A stretch of 7,503 bases of DNA from positions 1 through 7,503 of the forward strand of contig JAEZVM010000256.1 of NCBI GenBank assembly GCA_023420795.1. Reading direction: 5' to 3'. The position numbers and the translations under genes were made by a program. This document shows, one piece after another, positions 1 to 6,426 of the stretch (position 1 is the first letter of the stretch; the number at the start of each line of letters is the position of its first letter). The DNA comes from Pseudomonadota bacterium. GTDB lineage: Bacteria > Pseudomonadota > Gammaproteobacteria > Burkholderiales > Burkholderiaceae_D. The notes below the pieces were generated by a model. It was not told the DNA's origin. It saw only the letters and a list, made by a program, of their open reading frames with translations, and searched no databases.

Positions 1-1
1 C

Positions 2-160
2 GCAGAAGTGGAGTTTCTCGAGTTCTATGAGTCCATGTCGGAAGAGAACCAGGCTGCGCTGACGCGCATTGCGCAATTGTTGGATGCGCAACCCCAGGAT
101 GAACCAACAACTAAAGAAAAGTTTGAACAGCTTTTCTTGATCGCAAAAAATCCGCAGTAG
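2..160 (+). CDS. C-terminal end of an unidentified protein (5' truncated by window edge)
   Basis: An open frame runs from the window edge to a TAG at 158-160 and gives 52 residues; the start lies outside the window. The peptide is acidic and helix-prone. Its early part contains EENQAALTRIAQLL, followed by a polar PQDEPTT stretch and a hydrophobic final helix (FEQLFLIAKNPQ). A segment of the type 'ENQAALxRIAxxL' is common near the C-terminus of XRE-family regulators, so a regulator tail is possible, but this is weak inference and no domain can be assigned. The frame reads cleanly without stops and has natural codon use, so I believe it is coding. It lies on the same strand as the small HTH gene 184 bp downstream; a shared transcript is possible but not shown. 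Confidence 0.55.
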   Translation, partial: AEVEFLEFYESMSEENQAALTRIAQLLDAQPQDEPTTKEKFEQLFLIAKNPQ

Positions 161-344
161 GAAAGCTTGCATGCCATGGGCTTGGGAGTCGCCGGCCTGC
201 GCTCAGTCCTGTCGTTGGTAACCCGCTAGCCCGAGAGCGCTTCCGACTGCGCATACATTGACCGGCAGGCTTGCATGATTGCCACGCACGTGTTTTCATA
301 CCACGCTTGATTTCAATATGCTTATAGCGCGTAAGGGCGACAAC
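161..344. other. Intergenic gap upstream of the small HTH gene
   Basis: This 184-bp gap between the truncated gene and the HTH gene contains no convincing ORF, RNA gene or U-tract terminator. The 9-mer GCTTGCATG occurs twice (165-173 and 269-277). A TTGACC at 258-263 resembles a -35 box but has no good -10 at 16-18 bp. TTTTCA (293-298) with TATGCT (317-322) at 18 bp is another weak pair. I do not call either as a promoter, although the HTH gene probably has one here. Confidence 0.4.
333..336 (+). promoter_or_regulatory. Ribosome binding site deciding the HTH gene start
   Basis: AAGG within GTAAGGGCGACAAC lies 8 nt before ATG 345. The alternative in-frame starts at 279 (TTG) and 318 (ATG) have no comparable purine stretch. 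Confidence 0.55.
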
Positions 345-677
345 ATGACCGATCACGACCTGATTTCCCAACAAACGTATGATCCGAACAGGCTGCTGGA
401 CGCACTTATCGAGCGACTTAATCTAAAAAATGATGCCGCCTTGTCCCGTGCGCTTGATGTTGCGCCACCGGTGATCAGCAAGATCCGGCACGCTCGGTTA
501 CCTGTTGGAGCGTCCATGCTTATTCGGATGCATGAAGAAACGGGCCTGAGCATCAGGGAGTTGCGCGATCTCATGGGAGACAGACGCAATCGTCTACGTA
601 TCAGCGAAATTGATGGCAAGCCCAAAGAACCATCATCGTCCCATCCAGCCGACGAGAATCACTCCTTTTCCGGGTGA
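345..677 (+). CDS. Small Cro/C1-like helix-turn-helix protein
   Basis: The product has 110 residues and is probably a cytoplasmic DNA-binding regulator of unknown target. Residues about 14-78 form a compact all-helical unit. DAALSRALDV (30-39) would be helix 2 of the HTH, and PPVISKIRHARL (41-52) the turn plus recognition helix with its basic face (K46, R48, H49, R51). Residues 53-78 (LPVGASMLIRMHEETGLSI and following) resemble the helices that follow the HTH in lambda repressor-like folds. The tail after residue 80 is polar and probably disordered. I chose ATG 345 because AAGG (333-336) lies 8 nt upstream. An in-frame TTG at 279 and an ATG at 318 lack a Shine-Dalgarno, and their extra residues do not look like part of the domain. 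The 3' end overlaps the convergent GIY-YIG gene by 19 bp. The fold is clear; the regulon is unknown. Confidence 0.8.
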   Translation: MTDHDLISQQTYDPNRLLDALIERLNLKNDAALSRALDVAPPVISKIRHARLPVGASMLIRMHEETGLSIRELRDLMGDRRNRLRISEIDGKPKEPSSSHPADENHSFSG

Positions 678-955
678 TCTGGTCTCGCCATACTTGCCTT
701 TTCGGCCAGTACCAGCGCCACGACCTCGCGCTTCTGGACAGGGGAGAGTTGCTTGATCTGATACTCCAGCCTGGAGGCTTCCGACCTGTCCGTTGCCGGA
801 ATGGTGCAGAGTAATCGGCGTGGTGGCCTGGAGCGCGTATATCTCGCCCCCTTGCCGGCAGCATGGGCGGCATAGCGCGCTGCGACATCGGTTGCTATAC
901 CGGTGTAGATGGTATTCCCCTCGCATTCGATCAGATACACAAACCAACTCGCCAT
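659..955 (-). CDS. GIY-YIG nuclease-superfamily protein (YhbQ/UPF0213 type)
   Basis: The product has 98 residues, the usual length for single-domain YhbQ-like proteins. The GIY-YIG signature appears as FVY (5-7) and YTG (17-19), followed by the conserved Arg R27 in DVAARYAAH (23-31), the GKGARYTR segment (34-41) and the metal-binding Glu E64 in LEYQIKQLS (63-71), then a lysine/arginine-rich helix (QKREVV). All expected catalytic positions are therefore present. Family members act on DNA in vitro and have been linked to DNA repair or modification, but the cellular substrate is uncertain. The start is the ATG at 955 because GAAGGGAG lies just upstream; an in-frame ATG at 976 has no ribosome binding site, and its 7 extra residues precede the conserved start of the fold. 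It lies 57 bp downstream of the 159-residue gene on the same strand and may share its transcript. Its 3' end overlaps the convergent HTH gene. Confidence 0.92.
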   Translation of the reverse strand: MASWFVYLIECEGNTIYTGIATDVAARYAAHAAGKGARYTRSRPPRRLLCTIPATDRSEASRLEYQIKQLSPVQKREVVALVLAEKASMARPDHPEKE

Positions 956-1012
956 CGCGCTCCCTTCGAACGGCATCGCTATCGAACGGCGTCGTGCTAC
1001 TTGGAAGCCAAT

Positions 1013-1492
1013 CTAAGCGATGAAGAAGCGGCGCTCGCGGCCGGAGCCTTGATCCTGGACGCGTTTTGCACTCACCAGATTTTGCAGCGCCGGAGCCACC
1101 CGCGACTTTAGAACCCGGACCAAATCCTGATCCTTTTCGGGATCCAATTTGAGTGCCGCCGCAGCGGCGTTGGCAATGTCAACGGCGGATTTGGGCTTCC
1201 TGGATACAAGGCGCATCCAGAAGTCGCCTCCGGTTTTCGGTAGCGCCGAGCCGTTGCGATCAGAAGACCGACCTGCTTTTCCTTTCGACCGGCCCGCACG
1301 CTGCTTTCTGGCACGGGCATTCTTCTCAGTGGTTCCCGATGCCGTGTTGGTTTTGCCAGGCCCGTTCAATGAATCAACCTGCTGCAGTGCGCTTTCCAAT
1401 TGCTGGACGCGCTCTTCGTAGTAGGCCAACCCTTGTTTTGCATGTTGTAGTTCAGCGCGGATGACATCTCGTGCAAATTTAAGGCTGGACAC
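1013..1492 (-). CDS. Hypothetical protein: coiled coil, basic linker, C-terminal winged-helix-like domain
   Basis: I do not recognise this 159-residue protein. Residues 4-42 form an amphipathic helix with heptad-like spacing and LEALQ-type content (YYEERVQQLESALQQV at 24-39), so a coiled coil and oligomerisation are likely. Residues 43-86 are a low-complexity, strongly basic linker (for example KQRAGRSKGKAGR at 63-75). Residues 88-159 look folded: GGDFWMRLV, an Ala-rich helix (VDIANAAAAALKLD, 104-117), a helix ending in RVLKSRVAPALQNLV, and a final QDQGSGRERRFFIA that resembles the wing and last strand of a winged helix. There is no signal peptide or membrane segment, and the basic linker suggests nucleic-acid binding. 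The start is GTG at 1492, supported by AGGAG (1501-1505) 8 nt upstream; an ATG at 1520 is out of frame. The GIY-YIG gene follows after 57 bp. The gene is real; the function is unknown. Confidence 0.8.
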   Translation of the reverse strand: MSSLKFARDVIRAELQHAKQGLAYYEERVQQLESALQQVDSLNGPGKTNTASGTTEKNARARKQRAGRSKGKAGRSSDRNGSALPKTGGDFWMRLVSRKPKSAVDIANAAAAALKLDPEKDQDLVRVLKSRVAPALQNLVSAKRVQDQGSGRERRFFIA

Positions 1493-1500
1493 GGCTGTTG

Positions 1501-1505
1501 CTCCT
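1501..1505 (-). promoter_or_regulatory. Strong Shine-Dalgarno for a GTG start
   Basis: On the minus strand AGGAG lies exactly 8 nt before the GTG at 1492-1490, which fixes the start of the 159-residue gene at a non-ATG codon. Confidence 0.75.
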
Positions 1506-1530
1506 AATTGGGGTTTCCATAATGACGACT

Positions 1531-1559
1531 ATTATCAAGGATCAAGGCTTTTATGTCCT
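1531..1559 (-). promoter_or_regulatory. Putative sigma-70 promoter for the 159-residue gene
   Basis: Read on the minus strand, AGGACA (1559-1554, 4 of 6 to TTGACA) is followed after 17 bp by GATAAT (1536-1531, 5 of 6 to TATAAT). The site lies in AT-richer DNA, 38 bp upstream of the GTG start and 26 bp upstream of its Shine-Dalgarno, which would leave a short leader. A perfect 7-bp tandem repeat (ATCAAGG twice on the plus strand, 1534-1547) covers the -10 and part of the spacer. It was predicted by eye only. Confidence 0.4.
1534..1547. repeat. 7-bp perfect tandem repeat inside the predicted promoter
   Basis: ATCAAGG is repeated head to tail without a gap on the plus strand. It overlaps the predicted -10 box and spacer of the minus-strand promoter. 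A repressor half-site pair is possible, but so is chance. Confidence 0.45.
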
Positions 1560-1635
1560 TAATCTTGGGAAGTCTATCATTTGTATTGATCTCTGTTCCC
1601 TAGAGCATTTTTCCCATGACCGTACCCGCCTCGCT

Positions 1636-1659
1636 GGCCGCGGCCAATATCTCGCGGCC
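1636..1659. repeat. GC-rich inverted repeat after the efflux operon
   Basis: GGCCGCG (1636-1642) and CGCGGCC (1653-1659) are perfect inverted 7-mers around a 10-nt loop, starting about 20 bp beyond the channel stop codon. An overlapping alternative hairpin is the perfect 12-bp palindrome TGGCCGCGGCCA (1635-1646). Its place right after the last gene of the operon suggests a role in termination or 3' end protection. No U-run follows on the minus strand (the next bases are AGCGAGGCGG), so it is not a canonical Rho-independent terminator. Confidence 0.45.
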
Positions 1660-1678
1660 CGATCCCGCCAGATTATTG

Positions 1679-3121
1679 TTACCAACCGCCGCCCAGCGAA
1701 CGGATCAGTGCGACCGTGGTGGTGGCGCGCGTTCCTCGCAATTGCACAGCATTACGCTCCACCGTAGCGAGATTACGCTGCGAATCGAGCACATCGAGGT
1801 AGCTCGAACGCCCGGCTTCGTAGAGCTTGTTAGCCAGTTCAGCCGAACGCCGTGCAGACGCGACCGCATCGTCGATCGCTTGTGCCTGCCCGACGAGCGT
1901 GCGCAGGCCTACGAGGTTGTCTTCCACCTCGGCAAACGCGCTCAGCACGCTTTGCCGATAGCTTGCCACCGATTCTTCCAGTGCCGCCTCGCTGCGCGTC
2001 ACATTGGCGCGATTACGTCCGCCATCGATAATCGGCAATGACATCAGGGCGCCGATGATCCAAGTCCGGCTGCTCCAGCGGAAGACATCCGCCAAATCTT
2101 CCGACTGGCCACCACCAGCCGCCGTCAATCGCACTGCCGGGAACATCGCCGAACGCGCGACGCCGATACGCGCATTGGCGGCGATCATTGCGCGCTGCGC
2201 GGCCGCGATATCGGGACGGCGTTCAAGCAATGCGGACGGCAATCCAGCGGGAATGCCTGGCAATGCAGAAGACGCCAGCAGCGGATTACTTTGCGCATTG
2301 AAGGTGGCCGGCGGCTTGCCGAGCAGGGCCGCCAGCGCGTGCTCAAGCTGGGCACGCTGGCGCTCGAGTGCAATCGCATCCGAGCGCGTTGTGGCCGCCT
2401 CGGTCCGGGATCTCGCCAGGTCAAGCTCGCCTAAATCACCAAGGTCGTAGCGCCGCTGGTTAATGCGCACATTTTCGTCACGCAAGCGCACCGTCTCTTT
2501 CAGGAAAGCCAATTCGGCATCCGCCGCGCGCAACCGGAAATACGTCTGCGCGACATCAGCCTGCAGCGCCAGCAGCACGGAACGGAAAGTCGCCTCGCTC
2601 GCTTGCGCATCCGCCTGCGCGGCATTGACATTGGCCGCGACACGTCCGAACAGATCGACTTCATAGCTGGCCGTGAGGCGCCCGCTCCAGGTTGTTGCCG
2701 GCCCGACCTCCGTCGCCCGGATACCCGGCACCGCTGCGGATCCACGCGCGCGCTGAGGACCGATCTCGACATTGACGTTCGGTATGCGGTCGGCTTCGAA
2801 GATACCGGCGATGGCACGTGCCTGCTTAACACGGGCAGACGCCGCAGCTAGGCTTGGGTTCGCTGCTGTCGCATCGGCGATCAACTGGTCCAGCGTAGGG
2901 TCATTGAATACCTTCCACCATTCTCCGCGAGGTTGCGCTTCCGCCGGTTGCGCCGGCTTCCAGCTGGCGGCATCAGCATTGGCGACTGCGGCGGTTGCGT
3001 CTTCCTTGAATTGGGCCGGCACGTCGAGGTCCGGCGTTTTCAATTCCGGGGTCGCACATCCGGCGAGAATCAGCGCCATGAACAGCGGTGCAAACTTAAT
3101 ACTCTTGAATTCATTCTTCAT
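1679..3121 (-). CDS. Outer-membrane efflux channel lipoprotein (OprM/OprN/NodT family)
   Basis: This 480-residue protein is the outer-membrane exit duct of the tripartite pump, with a trimeric beta-barrel and a periplasmic alpha-helical tunnel. A lipoprotein signal peptide ends in the lipobox LAGC with lipidated Cys22; Ala at +2 favours outer-membrane sorting. The entry motif WWKVFNDPTLDQL is at 68-80. Two homologous OEP repeats follow: the first contains YEVDLFGR (153-160) and YDLGDLGELDLARSRTE (225-241), the second LPSALLERRPDI (294-305), IGVARSAMFP (319-328), PIIDGGRNRA and YEAGRSSYLDVLDSQR (434-449). The length is normal and the protein looks intact. I prefer ATG 3121 over GTG 3124, because AAGGAG lies 7 nt before the ATG and only 4 nt before the GTG. 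The ATG shares one base with the pump stop (TGATG), so translation is probably coupled. An OprN/OprC-like role follows from the MexF-type partner and is inference. Confidence 0.95.
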   Translation of the reverse strand: MKNEFKSIKFAPLFMALILAGCATPELKTPDLDVPAQFKEDATAAVANADAASWKPAQPAEAQPRGEWWKVFNDPTLDQLIADATAANPSLAAASARVKQARAIAGIFEADRIPNVNVEIGPQRARGSAAVPGIRATEVGPATTWSGRLTASYEVDLFGRVAANVNAAQADAQASEATFRSVLLALQADVAQTYFRLRAADAELAFLKETVRLRDENVRINQRRYDLGDLGELDLARSRTEAATTRSDAIALERQRAQLEHALAALLGKPPATFNAQSNPLLASSALPGIPAGLPSALLERRPDIAAAQRAMIAANARIGVARSAMFPAVRLTAAGGGQSEDLADVFRWSSRTWIIGALMSLPIIDGGRNRANVTRSEAALEESVASYRQSVLSAFAEVEDNLVGLRTLVGQAQAIDDAVASARRSAELANKLYEAGRSSYLDVLDSQRNLATVERNAVQLRGTRATTTVALIRSLGGGW

Positions 3122-6100
3122 CACACGACTCCTTCGCTGCGGGGTACGACCGGCTTTCCCTCAATGACGGGCTTCGGCCTTTCAAAGCGTTGTGCCAGCG
3201 TGCGCAACAGCACGTAGAACACCGGAGTCAGGAACAGGCCGAACACCGTTACGCCAAGCATGCCGGTAAATACCGCCACGCCCATCGCGTGACGCATCTC
3301 TGCCCCTGCGCCTGAGGAAAATACCAGCGGCACCACGCCCATGATGAAGGCGATCGAAGTCATCAGGATCGGACGCAACCTCAGTCGGCAAGCTTCCAGC
3401 GCCGCCTGCACCACCGTACGCCCGTGATGCTCCAGTTCGCGGGCAAACTCGACGATCAAAATCGCATTCTTCGACGCCAGCCCGACCAGCACAAATAGCG
3501 CAATCTGCGTGAAGATATTGTTGTCGCCGCCAGTCAGCTTGACGCCGAGCAGCGCGCACAGGATGGACATGGGCACGATCAGGATCACCGCCAATGGCAG
3601 CGTCCAGCTTTCGTACTGTGCAGCCAGCACCAGGAACACCAGCAACACGCACAGAGGAAAGACGAAGACCATCGTGTTGCCCGCCAGGATCTCCTGATAC
3701 GTCAGTTCAGTCCACTCGTATGCGACGCCCTTTGGCAGCACTTCCTGTGCGAGCTTCTCCATTGCCGCCTGTGCCTGTCCACTCGACACACCCGGCGCAG
3801 GGCCGCCGTTGATGTCGGCCGAGACGTAGGCGTTATACCGTTGCACGCGGTCGGGACCGTAACTGTCCTTCACGCGCATCAGCGACGAGAGCGGAATCAT
3901 CTCTCCCTTGTCGCTGCGCACCTTCAGCTGCGCGATGTCTTCCGCATGCGAGCGGAACGGTGCATCGGCCTGCACTTTTACCTGATAGGTACGCCCAAAC
4001 TGATTGAAGTCGTTGACGTACAAGGAACCGAGGTTGATCTGCAGCGTCTGGTAGATGGTCGAAAGCGGCACGCCGAGCTGCTTGGCCTTGGTACGGTCTA
4101 TATCGGCGAACAGTTGCGGCACGTTGATCTGGTAGCTGGAGAACACACCGGCCAGTTCCGGCGTTTGCCACGCCTTCATCTGCAAGGCCTGCACCGCCTT
4201 GTATAGCTCGTCGTAACCGAGGTTGCCACGGTCTTCAATCATCATCTTGAAGCCGCCGATGGTGCCCAGCCCGTTGACCGGCGGTGGCGGGAACACCATG
4301 ATGAAGGCATCCTCGATACCACCCAGCTTCTGGTTGATCTGCTGCGCGATCGCACCGCCGGAAAGCTCCGGCGACTTGCGCTGATCGAAAGGCTCCAGCC
4401 CAAAGAACACGATGCCGGCATTTGGCGCATTGGTAAAGCCATTGATGGACAGTCCTGGGAATGCGACAGAGTCCTTTACGCCAGGCACCGTCTTCGCAAT
4501 TTCCGACATGCGACGGATCACCGCATCGGTCCGGTCGAGCGAAGCTGCATCGGGCAACTGCGCGAAGCCAACCAAGTACTGCTTGTCCTGTCCTGGCACG
4601 AAGCCGCTCGGCACCGCCTTGAATACGAAGACCGCGACAATGGCCAGCACCGCATAGATAGTCAGTGATGCCGTCTTGCGTGCCAGCACACGCCGCACGC
4701 CGTCCTCATACCGGTTCGATGCATGACCAAAACTGCGGTTGAACCAGGCGAAGAAGCTGCCGAACACCCGATCCATACCGCGCGTGAGTGCATCGCGTGG
4801 TGCATCGTGCGGCTTGAGCAGCGCGGCTGCGAGTGCGGGCGACAAGGTCAGCGAATTGAATGCGGAAATGACCGTGGAGATCGCAATCGTCAGCGCAAAC
4901 TGGCGGTAGAACTGGCCCGACAGGCCGGAAACGAACGCGATCGGCACGAACACGGCGCACAGTACCAGCGCAATCGCGATGATCGGTCCGCTGACCTCCT
5001 TCATGGCCTGCACGGTTGCGTCGCGCGGCGACAGTCCATATGAAATGTTGCGCTCGACGTTCTCGACCACGACGATCGCATCATCGACCACGATACCGAT
5101 GGCCAGCACCAGGCCAAACAAGGACAGCGTATTGATGGAAAAGCCGAACAGCAGCAATACCGCAAACGTACCGATGATCGACACCGGCACCGCCACCAGC
5201 GGAATAATCGAGGCGCGCCAGGTCTGCAGGAAAACAATCACAACCAGCACCACCAGCGCCACCGCTTCCAGCAGCGTCTTGACCACCGCGCGGATCGACT
5301 CGCGCACGAACTGCGTCGGGTCATACACCACGCTGTAATCCACGCCCTCCGGGAAATCCTTCTTGAGTTCTTCCATCTTGGCGCGCACATCGGAAGACAG
5401 CTGCAAGGCATTCGCCTGCGGTGCTTCGAAGATCGCGATTGCCGCCGCGGATTTGTTGTTCAGCAGAGAACGCAATGCATAATCGGTGGAACCGAGCTCG
5501 ATGCGGGCGACATCCCGCAGCAGGGTAACGGAGCCGTCGGCGCCGGTACGCACGATAATGCCGCCAAACTCCTCCTCCGACTGCAGGCGCCCCTGCGTAT
5601 TGACGGTCAACTGAAACTCCGCGTTCTTTGCCGGCGCCTGGCCGATGACGCCGGCGGCAACCTGCACATTCTGCTCACGAATGGCTTGAACGACATCGGA
5701 CGCCGTCATATTGCGTGCAGCAATCTTCTGTGGATCAAGCCACACCCGCATCGCGTAATCGCCCGCACCAAACAACAGGGTTTCTCCCATACCGGGAATA
5801 CGCGACAACTGGTCCTTGATGTTCAACACCGCGTAGTTGCGCAAGTAGACGTCGTCGTAACGGTCATTGGGCGACACCAGATGCACCACCATGGTCAGGT
5901 TAGGCGAGCTCTTGACCGTGGTGACACCGATCTGCCGTACCTCCTCAGGCAGGCGCGGCAACGCGCGCTGCACCCGGTTCTGCACCTGTGTTTCCGCCTG
6001 TTCGACATTAGTGCCGATATTGAAGGTCACCGTCAGCGCCAGTGCGCCGTCGGAAGTCGCCTGCGACGACATGTACAGCATGTTTTCAACACCGTTGATC

Positions 6101-6309
6101 TGTTCTTCCAGCGGTGCGGCGACCGTCTCCGCAATCACTTTCGGATTGGCGCCCGGGTACATTGCGCGCACGACGACCGATGGCGGCACCACATCCGGGT
6201 ATTCTGACACTGGCAGTTTGAAGATCGCCAGCACGCCGGCGACGAAGATAAGGATCGACAGCACACCGGCAAAGATGGGACGGTCGATGAAAAAACGGGA
6301 GATATTCAT
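3121..6309 (-). CDS. RND multidrug efflux pump, inner-membrane permease (HAE1, MexF/OqxB/BpeF type)
   Basis: This 1062-residue proton/drug antiporter captures substrates in the periplasm and outer membrane leaflet and feeds them into the outer-membrane channel. It has the full RND plan: TM1 (about 10-29), a large periplasmic loop (about 30-338), TM2-TM6 (about 340-497), TM7 (about 545-565), a second periplasmic loop (about 566-876) and TM8-TM12 (about 878-1037). The proton relay is complete: D409 and D410 in GIVVDDAIVVVENVERN, K947 in LASKNAILIVEFA, and R977 and T984 in RLRLRPILMTSIAFIMG (AcrB D407, D408, K940, R971, T978). The N-terminus MNISRFFIDRPIFAGVLSIL, SEYPDVVPPSVVVRAMYPGA and FPPPPVNGLGTIGGFK match the MexF/OqxB subgroup better than AcrB/MexB. 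Chloramphenicol, quinolone and trimethoprim export are known for that subgroup and are only inferred here. ATG 6309 has a weak GAGAG 6 nt upstream. The gene is cotranscribed with adaptor and channel. Confidence 0.97.
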   Translation of the reverse strand: MNISRFFIDRPIFAGVLSILIFVAGVLAIFKLPVSEYPDVVPPSVVVRAMYPGANPKVIAETVAAPLEEQINGVENMLYMSSQATSDGALALTVTFNIGTNVEQAETQVQNRVQRALPRLPEEVRQIGVTTVKSSPNLTMVVHLVSPNDRYDDVYLRNYAVLNIKDQLSRIPGMGETLLFGAGDYAMRVWLDPQKIAARNMTASDVVQAIREQNVQVAAGVIGQAPAKNAEFQLTVNTQGRLQSEEEFGGIIVRTGADGSVTLLRDVARIELGSTDYALRSLLNNKSAAAIAIFEAPQANALQLSSDVRAKMEELKKDFPEGVDYSVVYDPTQFVRESIRAVVKTLLEAVALVVLVVIVFLQTWRASIIPLVAVPVSIIGTFAVLLLFGFSINTLSLFGLVLAIGIVVDDAIVVVENVERNISYGLSPRDATVQAMKEVSGPIIAIALVLCAVFVPIAFVSGLSGQFYRQFALTIAISTVISAFNSLTLSPALAAALLKPHDAPRDALTRGMDRVFGSFFAWFNRSFGHASNRYEDGVRRVLARKTASLTIYAVLAIVAVFVFKAVPSGFVPGQDKQYLVGFAQLPDAASLDRTDAVIRRMSEIAKTVPGVKDSVAFPGLSINGFTNAPNAGIVFFGLEPFDQRKSPELSGGAIAQQINQKLGGIEDAFIMVFPPPPVNGLGTIGGFKMMIEDRGNLGYDELYKAVQALQMKAWQTPELAGVFSSYQINVPQLFADIDRTKAKQLGVPLSTIYQTLQINLGSLYVNDFNQFGRTYQVKVQADAPFRSHAEDIAQLKVRSDKGEMIPLSSLMRVKDSYGPDRVQRYNAYVSADINGGPAPGVSSGQAQAAMEKLAQEVLPKGVAYEWTELTYQEILAGNTMVFVFPLCVLLVFLVLAAQYESWTLPLAVILIVPMSILCALLGVKLTGGDNNIFTQIALFVLVGLASKNAILIVEFARELEHHGRTVVQAALEACRLRLRPILMTSIAFIMGVVPLVFSSGAGAEMRHAMGVAVFTGMLGVTVFGLFLTPVFYVLLRTLAQRFERPKPVIEGKPVVPRSEGVV

Positions 6310-6354
6310 GATGATCTCTCAGGTATTTCAGTGGTCTTGGCACAACGGGAGCAG

Positions 6355-6375
6355 CCTTCCCCGTGTTGGGGAAGG
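6355..6375 (-). repeat. Perfect 8-bp stem, 5-nt loop hairpin between adaptor and pump genes
   Basis: On the minus-strand transcript CCTTCCCC, loop AACAC and GGGGAAGG form an 8-bp perfect stem 45 nt before the pump start codon. No U-run follows (the next bases are CTGCTCCC), so it is not a standard terminator. Its location suggests an intercistronic structure that could stabilise the upstream mRNA or set the pump-to-adaptor ratio; this is inference. Confidence 0.65.
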
Positions 6376-6398
6376 TGTTCGCATGTCGGGCGCTACTG

Positions 6399-6424
6399 GT
6401 AGTCTGTGGCAGTAGTCTGCGGCG
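6399..6424. repeat. 13-bp imperfect tandem repeat after the adaptor stop
   Basis: Two adjacent 13-mers on the plus strand, GTAGTCTGTGGCA and GTAGTCTGCGGCG, match at 11 of 13 positions and end two bases before the adaptor stop codon (6427-6429). The pattern could reflect a slippage duplication. Confidence 0.6.
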
Positions 6425-6426
6425 AC

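Larger units (their letters stand above)
6310..6426 (-). other. Adaptor-pump intercistronic spacer
   Basis: This 117-bp spacer inside the operon is unusually long compared with the 1-base overlap between pump and channel. It has no ORF of its own with a ribosome binding site. It holds a 13-bp imperfect tandem repeat next to the adaptor stop and a perfect 8-bp hairpin in the middle. No clear -35/-10 pair was found that would give the pump its own promoter. Confidence 0.6.

Noticed and set aside
163..174. AAGCTTGCATGC, identical to the HindIII-SphI part of a pUC polylinker
   Set aside because: The following bases (CATGGG) do not continue the polylinker, and the flanks read as normal bacterial DNA, so a 12-bp chance match is more likely than vector contamination.
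258..322. Possible promoter elements upstream of the HTH gene (TTGACC 258-263; TTTTCA 293-298 with TATGCT 317-322)
   Set aside because: None gives a -35 and -10 pair with good matches at 16-18 bp; the second pair reaches only 4 of 6 at each box.
956..976. Upstream in-frame ATG (976) for the GIY-YIG gene
   Set aside because: It has no ribosome binding site, whereas GAAGGGAG precedes ATG 955, and family members begin right before the (F/V)Y motif.
1498..1767. Plus-strand open frame of 89 codons, or from ATG 1522, starting in the AT-rich gap
   Set aside because: It has no Shine-Dalgarno, its second half is an arginine/tryptophan-rich antisense shadow of the channel gene, and it covers the promoter predicted for the opposite strand.
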